A DNA stretch of 64,000 bases from contig OZ245718.1 in assembly GCA_965227045.1 (NCBI GenBank), forward strand, positions 2,356,001 to 2,420,000, given 5' to 3'. Origin of the DNA: UBA10649 sp965227045. GTDB taxonomy: Bacteria > Actinomycetota > Actinomycetes > S36-B12. Of the stretch, positions 60,346-64,000 are shown piece by piece (position 1 is the stretch's first letter; every line of letters starts with the position of its first letter). The notes below the pieces were generated by a model. That model was not told the origin of the DNA. It ran no database searches and was given only the letters and a program-made list of their open reading frames with translations. The translations under genes and the position numbers were made by a program.

Positions 60346-62493
60346 TTACGACGCTGGAGTCATACCGGACTGAGTCATGGCTGTGCGCAGGCGATCAACG
60401 AGGAGCATCGATCCGTCGACGCTGAGGTGCGTCTCGTCCTGGTACAGCACGGCGCCGTCGTGACTTGCCCAGCACACGTCGTCGTCGCACAGTGATGGGT
60501 TGGGGTCGAAGACGATGGTTCCCGGGTAGGCCTTGGCTAGGGCCTTCTCCGCGTTCAGCGCGGGCTCCCGGTTCGCCTCGGAGTCCTGCCGGGAGATCGA
60601 GAAGTCGCGAGCGCCGATCGCGCTCGACAGCAACGAGGTGCCGTCGGTGTACCCGACCATCTGCGGTGCAGACGCGATGATCACCACGCCGATGCCAGCC
60701 TTGCGCAGCGTGGAGACGATCGGATCGAGTCCCGCACGCCACAGCTTGACTGCCTCGTCGACCGAACCTGCGCGTCCGCCGTCGTCGCGCGCCGCAGTTC
60801 GCCAGCCATCCTCCGGATGGACATAGCCCTCGGACAGGTTCCCGATGAGTACTGCCTTCGGCCGCGTCTTCAGCGCGTAGTCCACGATGGACTTCTGCCA
60901 CGAGCGGCACGGGTAGTTGTGCACGCCACTGGACTCACGGGCGAGGAACGGGCACCCGGTGTGGCTGGTGACGATCGTGTCGTAGCCAAGTTGTCCCGCG
61001 GCTGCCACGACTCCGTCGGCCAGCGCGTAGGCCTGCGAGTCACCCGCGAGCAGCACGGTGCCGATGGGGTTGGCCGGGCCGAACGTGCACTTGCGCGGGT
61101 TGAGGTTGGTGTTCACGCAGCCCGCGCGCACGGCGATGTGCTGCGAGCGCAGGCTCCCGCCCTCGCCGCCTGCCACCTCGCCGTCGGCGACGGCCATGTC
61201 CTGTTGCGAAGGCTGACCGCCCGCTGCCGTCGACGTCCCCGCGGACGTGCCAGAGTCCGGAGTCAGGCCCCAGCCCGCGTTGGCGCCGAGGAGAAGCACC
61301 ACGCACGTGGCGAGCGGTATCGCGAGCGTGGTCACGATGACGGCGCTGGCGCGGGGTCGCGATCGCGGGCGAAGTCGGCGCATCGGTTGCTCCAGGAGTA
61401 GGTAGGACGCCACTGCAGGCAGCAGCGACGCCGCGGCGACGATGACAAGGAGCACTCGCTGTCCGGGGAACAGGAGCGCGGTGAAGACGATGATCGGCCA
61501 GTGCCACAGGTACCAGGAGTAGGACACATCGCCGATGGCGACGAACGGTCGCGTGGAGAGCGCGGCATTCACGCCGGTGGTGTGGTGAGCACCAGCGAGG
61601 ATGAGCAATACCGTGCCGGCCACCGGCAGCATCGCGATGAACCCGGGGAAGGCCATCTTCTCGGTGATGAGGAATGCGGAGGCGACGAGGACTCCGGCAC
61701 CCAGAATTCCCGTGAGCATCGCGATCGAGCGGCGCATTGAACCGAGGCGCTCGAGGACGAGCGCGAGCAGCGCCCCCGCTGCGAACTCCCACGCGCGAGT
61801 GAAGGGTGAGTAGAACGCGAAACTTTCCGGCCCGCCGAAGAAGTCCGTGAGGCCGCTCAGGGCGGACGAGCCGTAGCTGAAGGCGATCGACGCCGCAAAT
61901 GAGCCGGCGGAGATCAACGCGACGATGATCACCGGTGGCAGCAGCCGACGGTTGAGCCGGCGCGACAGCATCCAGCCAAGGACAAAGAGCGCGGGAAATA
62001 CCAGGTAGAACTGCTCCTCCACCGACAGCGACCATGTGTGCAGGAGCGGATTGTTGTTGGCATTAGACGCGAAGTAGTCACCCGACCCGTGGGCAATGGC
62101 GCCGTTTGCGCTGAGCAGCATGGCGCCGATTCCGGTGCGTGCTGTTGTCTGCTGCGCACCGAACGGATTCTGCAGAAGCACCGACGCGGCCGCGACGACC
62201 GCGACGAGCAACGCCAGCGCGGGTGTCAGCCGCAGGAACCGTCGGAAGTAGAAGCGGCCGAACGCGATGGATCCCGTGGAGATCCACTGGCGCATGAGCA
62301 TCGCGGTGATGACGAAGCCGGAGATCACGAAGAAGACGTCTACGCCGATGAAGCCGCCGGGAATCGGCAACTTCGCGTGGAACGCGACGACGAGGAGCAC
62401 AGCGATAGCGCGCAGTCCCTGAATGTCGGCTCGCCGCCCGGTTGCCGAGGGTCTGCTCGCAGGAGCCTCGGGCGTGAGGGTGTCGACGCTCAC
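60346..62493 (-). CDS. Acyltransferase 3 / SGNH-hydrolase fusion (OafA/YrhL type)
   Basis: A 715-residue protein. An acyltransferase-3 membrane domain of about ten helices has His39 in VAFHAKLP and RAIAVLLV, and the SISGF-like FFVISGF. A C-terminal SGNH domain from about 470 has GDSQAYA and the D-x2-H pair in DETHLS near the end. This layout O-acetylates cell-surface polysaccharide or peptidoglycan, transferring an acyl group from inside to outside. GTG 62493 overlaps the EamA stop by four bases. Confidence 0.9.
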   Translation of the reverse strand: MSVDTLTPEAPASRPSATGRRADIQGLRAIAVLLVVAFHAKLPIPGGFIGVDVFFVISGFVITAMLMRQWISTGSIAFGRFYFRRFLRLTPALALLVAVVAAASVLLQNPFGAQQTTARTGIGAMLLSANGAIAHGSGDYFASNANNNPLLHTWSLSVEEQFYLVFPALFVLGWMLSRRLNRRLLPPVIIVALISAGSFAASIAFSYGSSALSGLTDFFGGPESFAFYSPFTRAWEFAAGALLALVLERLGSMRRSIAMLTGILGAGVLVASAFLITEKMAFPGFIAMLPVAGTVLLILAGAHHTTGVNAALSTRPFVAIGDVSYSWYLWHWPIIVFTALLFPGQRVLLVIVAAASLLPAVASYLLLEQPMRRLRPRSRPRASAVIVTTLAIPLATCVVLLLGANAGWGLTPDSGTSAGTSTAAGGQPSQQDMAVADGEVAGGEGGSLRSQHIAVRAGCVNTNLNPRKCTFGPANPIGTVLLAGDSQAYALADGVVAAAGQLGYDTIVTSHTGCPFLARESSGVHNYPCRSWQKSIVDYALKTRPKAVLIGNLSEGYVHPEDGWRTAARDDGGRAGSVDEAVKLWRAGLDPIVSTLRKAGIGVVIIASAPQMVGYTDGTSLLSSAIGARDFSISRQDSEANREPALNAEKALAKAYPGTIVFDPNPSLCDDDVCWASHDGAVLYQDETHLSVDGSMLLVDRLRTAMTQSGMTPAS

Positions 62494-63416
62494 TGTCGTC
62501 GCTCTCCGCTGACCACCAGAAGGACCCCGCCGACGACAACGATCAGCCCGACCAGCACGTCACGGGTGATGGCCTCGCTGATGATGAGCCAGCCGAGGAA
62601 CACCGCGACCACGGGATTGACGTACGCGTAGGTCGAGACGAGTGACAGGGGCGCGTTACGAAGGAGCCACGTGTAGGAGGTGTAGCCCGCGACTGATGCG
62701 AACACGAGGAATGCCGCCGCCCATAGCGTGCCCGCCTCGACCTGGTCGACGTGCAACCGGTCTCCGGTAATCGTGCCGACCACGATGAGAACGACCGCCG
62801 CGACGAGCATCTCGTAGGTGGTGGTGACCAGCGGATTGCTGGGGAATGCGTAGCGGGCCGAGCGCCAGGAGAAGAAGGCCCAGCAGAAGCTCGACAGCAG
62901 AACGGCGATGGACCAGAAGACGACGTCGTGGTCGGTGCCCGAGACAGGCTCGGTCCCGCCCGGCAGGAGCATCAGCACCAGTCCGCCCATGCCCAGCGCG
63001 ACACCGATCAAGGTCAGGACGGCCGGGCGCTCGCCCGCGACGAGCCTGAAGATGACGATCCACAGCGGCATGACGGCAACGATCAGGGCAACGACACCAC
63101 TGGGCACATAGCGCTCGGCCATCGAGATCGTGCCGATGCCGATGCTGAGGAGGGCGACGCCCATGATCGCCATCGACCGGAACTGCGCACGCGTGACCGC
63201 GAGCGAACGAGGACCCCGCAGGATGACGAGGGTTATGCCGAGCACGAGCGCGGCGATGCCGAACCGGATGCCGTTGCCCAGCAGTGGCGGTACCGCGCGG
63301 CCCATGACGGCCATGCCCAGGTAGGTCGAGCCCCAGAGGATCCACAAGGCGACGAGGGGAACCCAGATCTGTGACGCGGGCGCGCGGGTTACCCCTCTGA
63401 TATCGGTGTTCGCCAC
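62490..63416 (-). CDS. EamA family (DMT) transporter
   Basis: A 308-residue protein with ten membrane helices and two EamA halves (LWILWGSTYLGMAVMGR near 24-40; SYTWLLRNAPLSLVSTYAYVNP split around 240-262). It likely exports amino acids or metabolites. The GTG 63416 start fits helix 1; an upstream ATG at 63472 is possible. It is translationally coupled to the acyltransferase. Confidence 0.88.
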   Translation of the reverse strand: MANTDIRGVTRAPASQIWVPLVALWILWGSTYLGMAVMGRAVPPLLGNGIRFGIAALVLGITLVILRGPRSLAVTRAQFRSMAIMGVALLSIGIGTISMAERYVPSGVVALIVAVMPLWIVIFRLVAGERPAVLTLIGVALGMGGLVLMLLPGGTEPVSGTDHDVVFWSIAVLLSSFCWAFFSWRSARYAFPSNPLVTTTYEMLVAAVVLIVVGTITGDRLHVDQVEAGTLWAAAFLVFASVAGYTSYTWLLRNAPLSLVSTYAYVNPVVAVFLGWLIISEAITRDVLVGLIVVVGGVLLVVSGERRQ

Positions 63417-63527
63417 GGCGCCAACTGTGCCATTGGGTCGGTCGAACGCGAATTCGGGACCAAAGTCCCGCATAGTGCGGACCGTTGCCGGGAGTGACGC
63501 GCTGGCCCCAGAAGAAGGATGTTGCGC

Positions 63528-64000
63528 ATGGGCGCACTCCAACTCTCTCAGTGGCAGTTCGGCATCACGACGGTCTACCACTTCCTGTTCGTACCGCTGA
63601 CCCTGGGCACGATCTGGCTCGTCGCGGGCTTCCAGACCGCGTGGTACCGCACCGGGAAGGTCAAGTACCTCCAGCTCACCAAGTTCTTCGGGAAGCTCTT
63701 CCTCATCAACTTCGCCATGGGCGTGGTCACGGGAATCGTCCAGGAGTTCCAGTTCGGCATGAACTGGTCGGACTACTCGCGCTTCGTCGGTGACGTGTTC
63801 GGTGCGCCGCTGGCGATGGAAGGACTCCTCGCCTTCTTCCTGGAGTCGACCTTCCTGGGCCTGTGGATCTTCGGCTGGGACCGTCTGCCGCGCAAGATCC
63901 ACCTCGCGACGATCTGGATAGCGGCGGCGGGCACCGCGTTGTCTGCCTACTTCATCCTGGCGGCCAACGCCTTCATGCAGCACCCGGTGGGCTTCACGAT
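63528..64000 (+). CDS. cydA: Cytochrome bd ubiquinol oxidase subunit I, N-terminal part
   Basis: The first 157 residues of CydA, cut by the window edge. His18 in TTVYHFLFVP equals the heme b595 ligand. The GMNWSDYSRFVGDVFGAPLA and LLAFFLEST segments are diagnostic. Subunit I binds hemes and oxidises quinol; cydB should follow beyond the window. ATG 63528 has AGAAGG upstream; ATG 63519 is too close to it. Confidence 0.95.
   Translation, partial: MGALQLSQWQFGITTVYHFLFVPLTLGTIWLVAGFQTAWYRTGKVKYLQLTKFFGKLFLINFAMGVVTGIVQEFQFGMNWSDYSRFVGDVFGAPLAMEGLLAFFLESTFLGLWIFGWDRLPRKIHLATIWIAAAGTALSAYFILAANAFMQHPVGFT

Noticed and set aside
1..64000. CRISPR arrays, insertion sequences, prophage, inteins in gyrA or dnaB
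   Set aside because: No spaced direct repeats, transposase, integrase or splicing motifs were seen.

Overview
The window is a chromosomal origin-of-replication region from a high-GC actinobacterium (class Actinomycetes). The strongest reasons are the gene order and the actinobacterial marker families. Reading outwards from dnaA, one side is dnaN-recF-dciA-gyrB-gyrA-DUF3566-tRNA-Ile-tRNA-Ala-DLW39-ppiA-rhomboid. The other side is rpmH-rnpA-yidD-yidC-jag-rsmG-parA-parB, then cwlM-trxA-trxB-sigM-murJ-DUF6049-nudix-cca. Further right comes ino1-PadR-DUF5318-ponA-GT87-rpsF-ssb-rpsR-rplI-dnaB. These three blocks match the order known around oriC of Mycobacterium tuberculosis, but several features differ: MurJ and its pseudokinase are separate genes, thioredoxin is duplicated in tandem, and sigK/rskA/fasciclin sits next to dnaB. 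I cannot name the genus. I see no insertion sequence, phage, intein, CRISPR array or rRNA operon.

Region by region. Positions 1-3.4 kb hold a partial thiolase, a rhomboid protease, a cyclophilin, a PadR regulator, two tRNAs, DLW-39 and a cupin. Positions 3.4-13.2 kb are the replication operon read leftwards (dnaA, dnaN, recF, dciA, gyrB, gyrA). The probable oriC, with DnaA boxes, lies between dnaN and dnaA at 11.36-11.77 kb. Positions 13.4-18.5 kb hold the rightward rpmH to parB run with two parS sites. Positions 18.5-31.3 kb hold cell-wall and redox genes read leftwards (ddl, an aminotransferase, a CwlM-like pseudo-amidase, two thioredoxins, thioredoxin reductase, ECF sigma plus putative anti-sigma, a pseudokinase, MurJ, DUF6049, Nudix). 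Positions 31.3-37 kb hold cca, two membrane proteins, inositol phosphate synthase and a second PadR regulator. Positions 37.1-44.4 kb hold DUF5318, a bifunctional PBP, a GT87-type mannosyltransferase and a leftward alr-like/femX-like/xth operon. Positions 44.4-50.1 kb begin with a large palindrome, then rpsF-ssb-rpsR-rplI, three DUF805 proteins, a DUF4190 protein, a tyrosine phosphatase and dnaB. Positions 50.1-64 kb are accessory: an oxidoreductase/HxlR pair, the sigK/rskA/fasciclin unit, a secreted beta-propeller, a class III aminotransferase, a secreted glycosidase, a SpoIIE-type phosphatase, an acyltransferase, an EamA transporter and the start of cydA.

The common theme is replication initiation and chromosome segregation next to peptidoglycan synthesis and its control: MurJ flippase, pseudokinase, CwlM, Ddl, PBP, FemX and the Alr-like protein. 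The most informative regulatory observation is that the sigK-like gene and the divergent fasciclin gene carry the same spaced promoter motif (GCATCC, 16 bases, C[C/G]GAAGTA). This predicts a closed sigma/anti-sigma/secreted-adhesin regulon.
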